This document shows, in pieces, positions 1 through 5,079 of a stretch of 5,079 nucleotides of DNA. Every line of letters begins with the position of its first letter. Positions within the stretch are counted from its first letter, which is position 1. This DNA comes from JBNFVY01 sp049943335 (GTDB lineage Bacteria > Pseudomonadota > Alphaproteobacteria > Rhodobacterales > Rhodobacteraceae). The DNA is taken from positions 1-5,079 of the forward strand of contig NZ_JBNFVY010000024.1 of assembly GCF_049943335.1 (NCBI RefSeq), read 5' to 3'. The notes below the pieces were generated by a model, which worked only from the letters and a program-made list of their open reading frames with translations, was not told the origin of the DNA and made no database searches. A program made the translations under genes and the position numbers.

Positions 1-188
1 CGATCTTCAAGGCCGCCGAGGTCACGTCCTTCGTGCTGGACAGGGCCGTCCAGATCCACGGCGGGTCCGGCTATATGCGCGATACCGAAGTGAACAGGCT
101 CTACCGCACCGGGCGTGTGCTTGAGGTGGGCGCGGGCACCCAGGAAGTGCGCAAACTGATCATCTCTGGCGAACTACTGAAAAACTGA
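1..188 (+). CDS. Acyl-CoA dehydrogenase, C-terminal end (partial)
   Basis: This is the 3' end of a gene that enters from the left edge. The frame starts at base 3 and gives 61 residues before TGA at 186-188. The protein end carries the acyl-CoA dehydrogenase C-terminal signature: QIHGGSGY, then the RLYR stretch, then EVGAGTQEVRKLIISGELL. These FAD flavoenzymes introduce a double bond at C2-C3 of acyl-CoA thioesters and pass electrons to electron-transfer flavoprotein. At the place where medium- and short-chain enzymes carry the catalytic Glu (the E of the 'YEGT' motif), this protein has Ala (GAGT). Isovaleryl-CoA dehydrogenase also has Ala there and uses a Glu from elsewhere in the fold, so a branched-chain substrate is possible, but the rest of the tail is not diagnostic. 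The family call is secure; the substrate is not determined because the body of the gene lies outside the window. Confidence 0.92.
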   Translation, partial: IFKAAEVTSFVLDRAVQIHGGSGYMRDTEVNRLYRTGRVLEVGAGTQEVRKLIISGELLKN

Positions 189-218
189 GGGCATCGGAAA
201 AGCACCCTTACAGGCCAG

Positions 219-232
219 CGCGGTGTTGCATA
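219..232 (+). repeat. Candidate left inverted repeat of the IS6 remnant
   Basis: CGCGGTGTTGCATA agrees at 10 of 14 positions with GGCTCTGTTGCAAA, the inward-reading form of the right repeat, including the unbroken core TGTTGCA. It is the only such match I found between the upstream gene and the transposase start. It lies 123 nt before the transposase ATG, longer than the leader of IS26, so the assignment is tentative. Confidence 0.4.
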
Positions 233-284
233 TCTCATGGCGTGCCAGATCGCCCTGGCCCGCAGGTCGGGCGATGCGAAGCTC

Positions 285-293
285 TGATATAAT
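285..293 (+). promoter_or_regulatory. Possible extended -10 promoter, probably a transposase relic
   Basis: TGATATAAT is a perfect TGn extended -10 plus TATAAT. No good -35 hexamer is seen 16-18 nt upstream (the sequence there is GC-rich), but extended -10 promoters can do without one. A transcript would start near 300, about 42 nt before the old transposase ATG at 342, which fits a promoter of the IS. Whether it is still active, and whether it now feeds nadA by read-through, cannot be told from sequence. Confidence 0.3.
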
Positions 294-341
294 TTTCAGA
301 CCGAAAGCCGCTTCTTGGCCATTCGAGTAGAGAGACTTGGA

Positions 342-1022
342 ATGAGAACCGTCAAAGGCATCATTTTCGCGGCGCGATCATGCTTTGAGCGATTCGGCGG
401 TACGGTCGGAGTGGTATCAGCCACCCCGACCCTGCCGAGATGATGGCCAATCACACGGTTCAGCGGTCTGCCCCCAAGGCCGACAAGCGCGGGCAACGGC
501 GGCGCTGTCAGTCAGAACGTTGGCGTGTTGGTGCGACCCATATCAAGGTCCACGTCAAAGGGGTTTATTTGTTTAGGGGCGCAAACAACGTTGGAAACAC
601 AATCGGACATCGCCTGTCCCCGCCGCGCAATATACGAACAACAGAACGGTTTTTCGCCGCCGCCCCCAGAAGCCTGAAATTCAGGGAAAACCCCCGCGTT
701 ATCAATATGGCCAAGGCCCCAAATTACGCTTTCTGTCTGAGCGGCCCGGGGATAGACAGCAGATGCCCGAAAGAGGGTAAGCACCGCCAGATCAAATATA
801 TGCACAACATCGTCAAAGCCGATCACGGCAGGCCCATAAAGATGATAGAGTTGGTGTGTCGGTGCAAAACCCAGGTTCAAAACAATGAAATCCACTTGCG
901 CTACACCCCCGGGATTCGCCGTGATGCGGGCCCTTCGCAAAGACCATTCAAGGGTAGTCGATCTGGGCCTTTGCACTCAAACAACAGCAGTGCTCATGCC
1001 CAAAGACCACCTGACTGAATGA
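342..1022 (+). pseudogene. IS6-family DDE transposase, multiply disrupted pseudogene
   Basis: IS26/IS6100-type transposase can be followed across three frame segments. Segment one starts at ATG 342 and reads MRTVKG (compare MNPFKG of IS26). One base is lost near 358, and the frame continues HHFRGAIML-stop-AIRRYG, where TGA at 386-388 replaces the conserved Trp, to EMMA ending at 448. About 11-14 codons of the helix-turn-helix region are then missing. VQRSAPKADKR follows at 458, then WRVGATHIKV from 521, YLFRG, VINMAKAPNYA near 698-730, and HRQIKYMHNIVKADHG at about 782-829. A second frameshift between about 850 and 873 leads to RFKTMK, GFAVMRALRK and a stop at 1020-1022. The catalytic residues are all gone: first Asp to Gly (530-532), second Asp to Ala (710-712), Glu to Lys (815-817). 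It cannot encode an active enzyme. The family call rests on comparison with remembered IS6 sequences. Confidence 0.88.
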
Positions 1023-1062
1023 GAAAACTGGCCGAACACCCGGTTTGTGTTCTATAGCCACG

Positions 1063-1076
1063 TTTGCAACAGAGCC
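1063..1076 (-). repeat. Right terminal inverted repeat of the IS6 remnant
   Basis: TTTGCAACAGAGCC is the outward end of an IS6-family element. It differs by one base from the IS26 end as I remember it and appears identical to the IS6100 end (GGCTCTGTTGCAAA in reverse complement). It marks the exact junction with the nadA upstream DNA. It contains TTGCAA (1064-1069), the hexamer that in IS26 acts as an outward -35 in hybrid promoters, but no convincing -10 lies 16-18 nt downstream here. Confidence 0.82.
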
Positions 1077-1101
1077 GTGTCGCGGCCGACCGAAACAACC
1101 C

Positions 1102-1106
1102 AAGGA
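1102..1106 (+). promoter_or_regulatory. nadA ribosome binding site supporting a TTG start
   Basis: AAGGA ends 9 nt before TTG 1116. No comparable Shine-Dalgarno sequence precedes the in-frame GTG codons at 1047 or 1077, so this site decides the nadA start. Confidence 0.7.
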
Positions 1107-1115
1107 ACCCTCGCT

Positions 1116-2168
1116 TTGCTCGACCAGATCGCGCTGCGCGCCGAACTCGCCAACCACTACGATCTCGCGCCATCCATAGAGACCGCCGAAGCCAACGCGC
1201 ATCTCTATGCCAACATGAGCCGGGTCGTGTCGCCGCCGGACTGGGCGATCTTTGCGCCCTATGTCGCGGCGATCAACGCGCTGAAGAAAAAGCGCAACGC
1301 GGTTATTCTGGCGCATAATTACATGACGCCCGAGATTTACCACGGCATTGCGGACGTTGTGGGCGATAGCCTGCAACTGGCGATCGAGGCGACCAAGGTC
1401 GAGGCGGATGTCATCGTGCAATGCGGCGTGCATTTTATGGCCGAAACCTCAAAGATCCTGAACCCTTCCAAGACGGTGCTGATCCCCGACATGGAGGCCG
1501 GCTGTTCGCTTGCCGAAAGCATCACACCCGCAGGTATCGCGCAAATGCGGGCCAAATATCCCGGCGCGCCGGTTGTCACCTACGTGAACACCACGGCCGA
1601 GGTAAAAGCCGCGTCGGATATCTGCTGCACATCGTCAAACGCGGCGCAGATCGTTCGCGGGCTGGACAGCGATACGGTGATCATGACGCCGGACAAATAT
1701 TTGGCACAGAACATCGCCAACCTGGTGCCGGAAAAGCGGATCGTCTGGTGGGACGGGTCTTGCATCGTGCATGAGCAATACACCGCGCAGGATCTGAAGG
1801 ACTTCCGCGAATGGAACCCCGACACGCGAATCATCGCCCATCCCGAATGTCCACCGGACGTGGTGGCCGAGGCCGATTTTTCGGGCTCGACCAGTGGCAT
1901 CATTGACTATGTGACGCAGAAACGGCCGGAAAAAGCGATGCTGGTGACCGAATGCTCGATGGCTTCGAACATCGCGGACGCGCTGCCGGATGTCGATTTC
2001 GTCGGCCCCTGCAACATGTGCCCCTACATGAAAAAGATCACGCTGGAAAAGGTGCTGTGGTCGCTGCACACAATGGACGGCGCGGTCGAGGTCGATCCGC
2101 TGATCGCCGATCAGGCGCGCGGCGCCGTTCAGCGGATGATCGATCTTTCCGCCCAGCTGGCTGACTGA
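1116..2168 (+). CDS. nadA: Quinolinate synthase NadA (TTG start)
   Basis: NadA condenses iminoaspartate from NadB with dihydroxyacetone phosphate to quinolinate in the cytoplasm, using an oxygen-sensitive 4Fe-4S cluster. The 350-residue product is a normal length for alphaproteobacterial NadA. Visible motifs are AVILAHNYMTPEIYHGIAD (62-80), GDSLQLA (83-89), QCGVHFMAETSKIL (102-115), PDMEAGCSLAES (124-135), YVNTTAEVKA (156-165), CCTSSNA (170-176), GSCIVHEQ (214-221) and CNMCPYMKKI (299-308). The probable cluster ligands are C130, C216 and C302, inferred from motif position and even 86-residue spacing, as in the family. TTG 1116 is preferred: it has an AAGGA site at good spacing and gives MLDQIALRA, the N-terminus I expect for Rhodobacteraceae. 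The longer frame from GTG 1047 would begin inside the IS end. The gene is first in nadABC and stops 4 nt before nadB. The function is certain and the start likely. Confidence 0.97.
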   Translation: MLDQIALRAELANHYDLAPSIETAEANAHLYANMSRVVSPPDWAIFAPYVAAINALKKKRNAVILAHNYMTPEIYHGIADVVGDSLQLAIEATKVEADVIVQCGVHFMAETSKILNPSKTVLIPDMEAGCSLAESITPAGIAQMRAKYPGAPVVTYVNTTAEVKAASDICCTSSNAAQIVRGLDSDTVIMTPDKYLAQNIANLVPEKRIVWWDGSCIVHEQYTAQDLKDFREWNPDTRIIAHPECPPDVVAEADFSGSTSGIIDYVTQKRPEKAMLVTECSMASNIADALPDVDFVGPCNMCPYMKKITLEKVLWSLHTMDGAVEVDPLIADQARGAVQRMIDLSAQLAD

Positions 2169-2172
2169 GGCG

Positions 2173-3741
2173 ATGACTCCGATAGACACGTCCCGCGTCA
2201 TCATCATCGGTGCGGGGCTGGCAGCGCAATATGCCGCGCTGAAACTGGCCCCGCGTCCGGTGTTGATGATATCCCCCGAGGCACTGGGCGAAGGGGCATC
2301 CTCGGTCTGGGCGCAGGGCGGCGTGGCGGCGGCGATGGATCCAGCTGACAGTGCCGATGCCCATGCGCGCGACACGGTGGTGGCCGGCGCGGGCACGGTG
2401 AATCCGCACGTCGCGCAATCGGTCACGGCCGAGGCGCGCGAGCATATTCTTGACCTGACCGGCTTGGGCACACCGTTCGACCGGACCATCGACGGGACAT
2501 ATGTGATGTCGCGCGAGGCCGCACATAGCTTTGCCCGCGTTGTCCGCGTGCGCGGCGATCAGGCCGGCGCCGAGATCATGCGCGCCCTGACCCAACAGGT
2601 ACGCAAAGCCGATCATATCCAGGTTCTCGAAGGCGTGATGGCCACGCGGCTGGACGTGTCGGACGGCAGGGTGACGGGCGTCGCCGTCGCCCGGTGCGCT
2701 GAGGGGCAGAGTGAAAGCGTCATATTGCGCGGCGCTGCGGTGCTGTTGGCAGGCGGGGGCTCGGGCGGGTTATTTGCCCTGACGACCAACCCGCCGCGTA
2801 TTCGCGGCCAGGTCATTGGCATGGCCGCCCGCGCGGGCGCGCAAATCGCAGATGCCGAATTTGTCCAGTTCCATCCGACCGCCATCGCCTGCGGCATCGA
2901 CCCTGCCCCGCTGGCGACCGAAGCGCTTCGCGGCGAAGGCGCGGTGCTGATCAACCGGCACGACGAACGGTTCATGGTGGCCGCGCATCCGGATGCCGAA
3001 CTTGCCCCGCGCGACATCGTGGCCCGCGCCGTTTATGCACAGACCAAGGCCGGGCTGGCCCCGGCGCTCGACACCCGCGCGGCGCTTGGGGCAAAGATCC
3101 TGACCGATTTCCCAGCCGTGGCCGATGCGTGCCGCCGGGCGGGTCTTGATCCGGTGACGCACCCCATCCCCGTTGCCGCCGCCGCGCATTATCATATGGG
3201 CGGCGTGGCGACGGATGCGGCCGGGCAAAGCTCGCTCGCGGGGCTTTGGGCCTGCGGCGAAGTTGCATCGACAGGGCTGCATGGCGCGAACCGGCTGGCG
3301 TCGAACGGATTGCTAGAGGCGCTTGTCTATGGGCGCCGCTGCGCGCTTTCCATCGACAAGGCGCTGCCCCCACCAGTCCAGACCCGGCCAGTGACCCTGC
3401 CCGAACTTCCTTTGGCCGATGGCCCCGACCCGGCTCTGGTTACGCAGCTGCGGCATGCCATGACCGACGGCGCAGGCGTAATCCGAAATGCCGATGGTCT
3501 GAGCGAAACGCTGGCGCAGATTGCCCGGATCGAAGCCGCTCAGCCGGAATGCGAAACCTTGCTCAACATGACGGCCGCGGCGACCCTGATCGCCGCCGCC
3601 GCCCTGAAACGCCGCGAAAGCCGAGGCGCGCATTTCCGGTCAGACTTCCCCGATCGCGCAGGCGACATCGGCAAACGGTCGCTTATGACCCTCACCGACG
3701 CCTTGGCCATTCGCAACACAGCCCCCCCGAAAGGAACCAGC
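2173..3741 (+). CDS. nadB: L-aspartate oxidase NadB (no stop; continues in frame into nadC)
   Basis: NadB is an FAD enzyme that oxidises L-aspartate to iminoaspartate for NadA, with oxygen or fumarate as acceptor; it belongs to the succinate dehydrogenase/fumarate reductase flavoprotein family. The 523 codons show the dinucleotide fold VIIIGAGLAAQ (9-19), SSVWAQGG (43-50), SREAAHS (113-119), LLAGGGSGGLF (191-201), QFHPTAI (232-238), TEALRGEGA, LAPRDIVARA (277-286), AAHYHMGGV (337-345) and GLHGANRLASNGLLEALVYG (368-387), followed by the shorter C-terminal helical domain ending near HFRSDFPD. The start ATG 2173 lies 4 nt after the nadA stop, suggesting translational coupling; only GAGG is available as a ribosome binding site. 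The oddity is the 3' end: there is no stop, and the frame runs RNTAPPKGTS straight into the nadC ATG. With one C fewer in the tract at 3722-3728 it would end RNTAPRKEPA at TGA 3743-3745, overlapping nadC as ATGA. The enzyme call is firm; the true C-terminus is not. Confidence 0.96.
3722..3728 (+). other. C7 homopolymer at the nadB-nadC junction
   Basis: Seven consecutive C bases sit 13 nt before the nadC ATG and decide the frame of the nadB end. They are read GCC-CCC-CCG in the NadB frame. Six would put TGA 3743-3745 in frame and restore separate genes. The tract could be a sequencing or assembly error, a strain-specific insertion, or a site of transcriptional slippage or +1 ribosomal shifting on proline codons. 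Confidence 0.8.
3730..3735 (+). promoter_or_regulatory. nadC ribosome binding site
   Basis: AAAGGA lies 6 nt before ATG 3742. Its strength and spacing indicate that nadC is translated from its own start whether or not upstream ribosomes read through from nadB. Confidence 0.75.
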
Positions 3742-4590
3742 ATGACCCAGAGCCGTCTGCCCGACCTGATCCTTGAACCGCTGGTTCGCGCCGCACTGAT
3801 GGAAGATTTGGGCACCTATGGCGATATCACCACGCGCACTGTCATCCCTGCTGGCACCACCTATGCCGCCCGGTTGAACGCGCGCGAGTCCGGGGTTATT
3901 TCGGGTCTTCAGATCGCCGAAATGGCCTTCCGGCTGGTCGATCCAACGCTTGGGATCACTGCGCAAAAGGCCGATGGCGATGCGATTGCGCCGGGCGATC
4001 TGCTGATGGAGATCGTGGGCGATGCGGCATCGATCCTGTCGGCTGAACGGGTGGCCCTGAACTTTGCCGGGCGGATGTCGGGGATTGCGACGCTGACGGC
4101 TGCATTCGTGGCCGAAACCAAGGACACAAACACCCGTATCACCTGCACCCGCAAGACCACGCCGGGGCTGCGGCTGATCGAAAAACAAGCCGTGCTGCAT
4201 GGCGGCGGGTTCAACCATCGCTTCAGCCTGTCGGATGCGATCCTGATCAAGGACAACCACATCGCTGCCGCCGGGGGCATCCGGCCCGTGCTGCAGGCGG
4301 TCAAAGCGCAGGCGTCACACATGACGCGCTGCGAGATCGAGGTCGACCGGTTGGATCAGCTGGCCGAGGTTTTGGACGAAGGCGGCGCCGATGTCGTTCT
4401 GCTGGACAACATGGACACGCAAACCTTGGTAAAGGCCGTGGAAATGGCCGCCGGACACGTTGTTCTCGAAGCTTCGGGAAATATGCGGCTGGAGCGTATC
4501 GCAGAGGTGGCGGCCACGGGGGTGGATTACATTTCGTCCGGTGCACTGACCCATTCGGCGCAGACACTCGACCTCGGGCTGGACTTCTGA
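3742..4590 (+). CDS. nadC: Nicotinate-nucleotide diphosphorylase (carboxylating) NadC
   Basis: NadC, quinolinate phosphoribosyltransferase, converts quinolinate and PRPP to nicotinate mononucleotide, CO2 and pyrophosphate, the third dedicated step of de novo NAD synthesis. The 282-residue product is the usual family length. It opens MTQSRLPDLILEPLVRAAL and then shows EDLGTYGDIT (21-30), the residues around AERVALNFAGRMSGIAT (101-117), TRKTTPGLRLIEKQAV (136-151) with basic residues R137, K138 and R144, HGGGFNHR (153-160), ILIKDNH (167-173), the acidic EIEVD (198-202) and LLDNM (220-224), LEASGN (242-247) and SSGALTHSA (265-273). In the family these basic and acidic residues bind quinolinate, PRPP and Mg2+. 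The start is supported by AAAGGA 6 nt upstream and by homology of the N-terminus. The same frame is open upstream through all of nadB, so part of the protein may be made as a NadB fusion. TGA stop at 4588-4590. Confidence 0.97.
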   Translation: MTQSRLPDLILEPLVRAALMEDLGTYGDITTRTVIPAGTTYAARLNARESGVISGLQIAEMAFRLVDPTLGITAQKADGDAIAPGDLLMEIVGDAASILSAERVALNFAGRMSGIATLTAAFVAETKDTNTRITCTRKTTPGLRLIEKQAVLHGGGFNHRFSLSDAILIKDNHIAAAGGIRPVLQAVKAQASHMTRCEIEVDRLDQLAEVLDEGGADVVLLDNMDTQTLVKAVEMAAGHVVLEASGNMRLERIAEVAATGVDYISSGALTHSAQTLDLGLDF

Positions 4591-4928
4591 AACGGATAAT
4601 TGCCAGCGGGTGCCAGTCACCGCAGTTTAACTGCGTCGAATTTGCACTCACCCTCCCCTAACGTAATTTGCAGAGTAGGCGGTTTTCCTGGGTCACGTTC
4701 GCCACGACCTGCTTCAGCGCGGTTGAGGCTGATCGTCCTGAGATGGCGGCGTCGGACGTGATGTCGATCCAGGAGGCGCGGCGGCAGACGAGCTGATGCG
4801 CCGCTTGCGCGGGGGGGCTGTGTTTCCGGCGATCTGAATGGCGCGGGAAGTGAACTGCCTGGGATCTGAATTGGGGTGTCTTGCGCGGGGCGCATCGCTG
4901 GGCCGGGGCGCAGGTCGTGATGCGGTCT
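4591..4928. other. Spacer after nadC without a recognisable gene
   Basis: About 340 bp between nadC and the convergent carboxylase gene. All frames on both strands were inspected and no protein I recognise appears; the open stretches are GC-driven and low in complexity. It contains a repeated TGCCAG (4601-4606 and 4611-4616), a palindrome at 4621-4635, a seven-G run near 4811-4817 and several GC-rich half-repeats towards 4880-4915. It may include debris of another mobile element, but I cannot name one. Confidence 0.5.
4621..4635. repeat. 15-nt palindrome downstream of nadC
   Basis: CGCAGTTTAACTGCG is a perfect dyad around a single central T, 30 nt after the nadC stop. In RNA it could form a 5-bp stem with a 5-nt loop. 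No T-run follows it, so it is a poor intrinsic terminator; it could be a protein site or part of a weak terminator. Confidence 0.4.
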
Positions 4929-4958
4929 GGCCCCGGCGCACACCAATGCGCCGGGGCC
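4929..4958. terminator. GC-rich hairpin between convergent genes, probable bidirectional terminator
   Basis: GGCCCCGGCGCA (4929-4940) and TGCGCCGGGGCC (4947-4958) are perfect inverted copies: a 12-bp stem with the 6-nt loop CACCAA. It begins 13 nt beyond the stop of the minus-strand carboxylase gene and lies downstream of nadC on the other strand, the usual place for a shared terminator. Neither side has a clear T-tract, so it may act with Rho, or as a 3'-end stabiliser, rather than as a classical intrinsic terminator. Confidence 0.6.
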
Positions 4959-4971
4959 GGATCTTATGCGG

Positions 4972-5079
4972 TTACAGCCGGAAAATCCCGTAGTGCGGAT
5001 CGTCGATCGGCGCGTTCAGCGAGGCGGAAATCGACATCCCAAGCGCGTTGCGCGTATCGGCCGGGTCCAGAATACCATC
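4972..5079 (-). CDS. Acyl-CoA carboxylase carboxyltransferase (beta) subunit, probably methylcrotonoyl-CoA carboxylase, C-terminal end (partial)
   Basis: The minus-strand frame enters from the right edge and gives 35 residues ending at TAA (4974-4972). The tail DGILDPADTRNALGMSISAS followed by LNAPIDDPHYGIFRL is the C-terminus of biotin-dependent carboxyltransferase beta subunits of the methylcrotonoyl-CoA carboxylase (MccB) type. In that family DPADTR, the LG-S-SA helix and a terminal G-FR(M/L) are characteristic. MccB moves the carboxyl group from biotin to 3-methylcrotonoyl-CoA in leucine breakdown. Geranyl- or propionyl-CoA carboxylase beta subunits are related alternatives; the short tail favours MccB but cannot prove it. 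The gene converges on nadABC with a strong hairpin just after its stop. Confidence 0.82.
   Translation of the reverse strand, partial: DGILDPADTRNALGMSISASLNAPIDDPHYGIFRL

Larger units (their letters stand above)
219..1076 (+). mobile_element. Decayed IS6-family (IS26/IS6100-like) insertion sequence
   Basis: Nearly the whole gap between the acyl-CoA dehydrogenase and nadA is explained by a dead insertion sequence of about 860 bp. The evidence is a recognisable but broken IS6-type transposase between about 342 and 1022, and a right terminal repeat TTTGCAACAGAGCC at 1063-1076, whose reverse complement GGCTCTGTTGCAAA matches the IS6-family end as I remember it for IS26 and IS6100. The distance from the transposase stop to the right end (54 nt) is close to that of IS26. 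The left end is much less certain: the best candidate is the degenerate repeat at 219-232. No 8-bp target duplication is visible (left flank CAGGCCAG, right flank GTGTCGCG), as expected for an old insertion or a wrongly placed left end. The region looks less GC-rich than the genes around it. Confidence 0.78.
2173..4590 (+). other. Continuous NadB-NadC reading frame (805 codons)
   Basis: One open frame covers both enzymes: residues 1-523 are NadB and 524-805 are NadC, joined by about 20 residues of weakly conserved NadB tail. Both halves look complete and carry their expected active-site motifs. As read, the DNA encodes a bifunctional fusion plus free NadC from the internal start. Neither domain is damaged, so the anomaly is confined to the junction. 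Confidence 0.85.

Noticed and set aside
249..275. Hairpin ATCGCCC / GGGCGAT as terminator of the acyl-CoA dehydrogenase gene
   Set aside because: The 7-bp stem has a 13-nt loop and no T-run directly after it, it lies 60 nt from the stop and falls inside the presumed IS left part; too weak to call.
512..976. A 154-codon open frame on the minus strand upstream of nadA
   Set aside because: It is the antisense shadow of the decayed IS6 transposase; the plus strand matches the IS6 family over the same bases, whereas the minus-strand product resembles nothing I know.
964..1002. Imperfect palindrome TGGGC...GCACT...AGTGC...GCCCA as a nadA operator
   Set aside because: It lies within the transposase pseudogene coding sequence, more than 110 nt from the nadA start, and its two 5-bp stems are easily explained by chance.
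440..1018. A 192-codon plus-strand frame that could be called a hypothetical protein
   Set aside because: It is only the middle segment of the transposase pseudogene, bounded by a frameshift at the 3' side and lacking the true N-terminus; its ATG is an internal Met of the family.
211..1084. 8-bp target-site duplication flanking the IS
   Set aside because: The flanks CAGGCCAG (211-218) and GTGTCGCG (1077-1084) do not match; the left boundary is uncertain or the copies have diverged.
1003..1115. A NAD-sensing riboswitch in the nadA leader
   Set aside because: The known NAD-I riboswitch occurs upstream of nadA in other phyla, but no matching structure was recognised here, and most of this leader is IS-derived.
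1635..2489. Long minus-strand frames opposite nadA and nadB, such as 1635-2489
   Set aside because: They are GC-bias shadows of well-supported nad genes and carry no recognisable domain.
4743..4796. A tiny plus-strand frame beginning MAASDVMSIQEARR
   Set aside because: Only 17 codons, no clear ribosome binding site and no known counterpart.

Overview
The window looks like chromosomal DNA of an alphaproteobacterium, most likely a Rhodobacterales (Roseobacter-type) species. The reasons are a GC-rich coding bias of about 60% or more, a compact nadA-nadB-nadC operon whose proteins read like the Rhodobacteraceae versions, and flanking acyl-CoA catabolism genes typical of that group. This is inferred from remembered protein families, not from a database search.

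Layout, left to right. (1) 1-188: the last 61 codons of an acyl-CoA dehydrogenase on the plus strand. (2) 189-1115: almost all of this apparent intergenic stretch is the decayed remnant of an IS6-family (IS26/IS6100-like) insertion sequence. A broken transposase reading frame can be followed from about 342 to 1022, and a well-preserved right terminal inverted repeat lies at 1063-1076. All three DDE catalytic residues have been replaced, a conserved Trp codon has become TGA, two frameshifts are present, and about a dozen codons are missing from the N-terminal DNA-binding region. (3) 1116-4590: nadA, nadB and nadC, the de novo (aspartate) route to nicotinate mononucleotide and NAD. (4) 4591-4971: a spacer with no recognisable gene, holding a 15-nt palindrome and a strong GC-rich hairpin. 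(5) 4972-5079: the last 35 codons, on the minus strand, of a biotin-dependent acyl-CoA carboxylase carboxyltransferase subunit, probably methylcrotonoyl-CoA carboxylase beta.

Functionally, NadB oxidises L-aspartate to iminoaspartate, NadA (a 4Fe-4S enzyme) condenses that with dihydroxyacetone phosphate to quinolinate, and NadC converts quinolinate with PRPP to nicotinate mononucleotide. Two features stand out. First, nadB has no stop codon: it runs in frame through a 7-C tract into nadC, giving one 805-codon NadB-NadC reading frame, although nadC keeps its own start codon and a good ribosome binding site. One C fewer would restore a classical ATGA stop/start overlap, so this is a true fusion, a slippage or frameshift site, or a homopolymer error. 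Second, the IS remnant ends only 39 nt before the nadA start, so the original nadA promoter has been separated from the gene; the best nadA start is a TTG at 1116, because every longer reading would translate IS-derived or spacer sequence.
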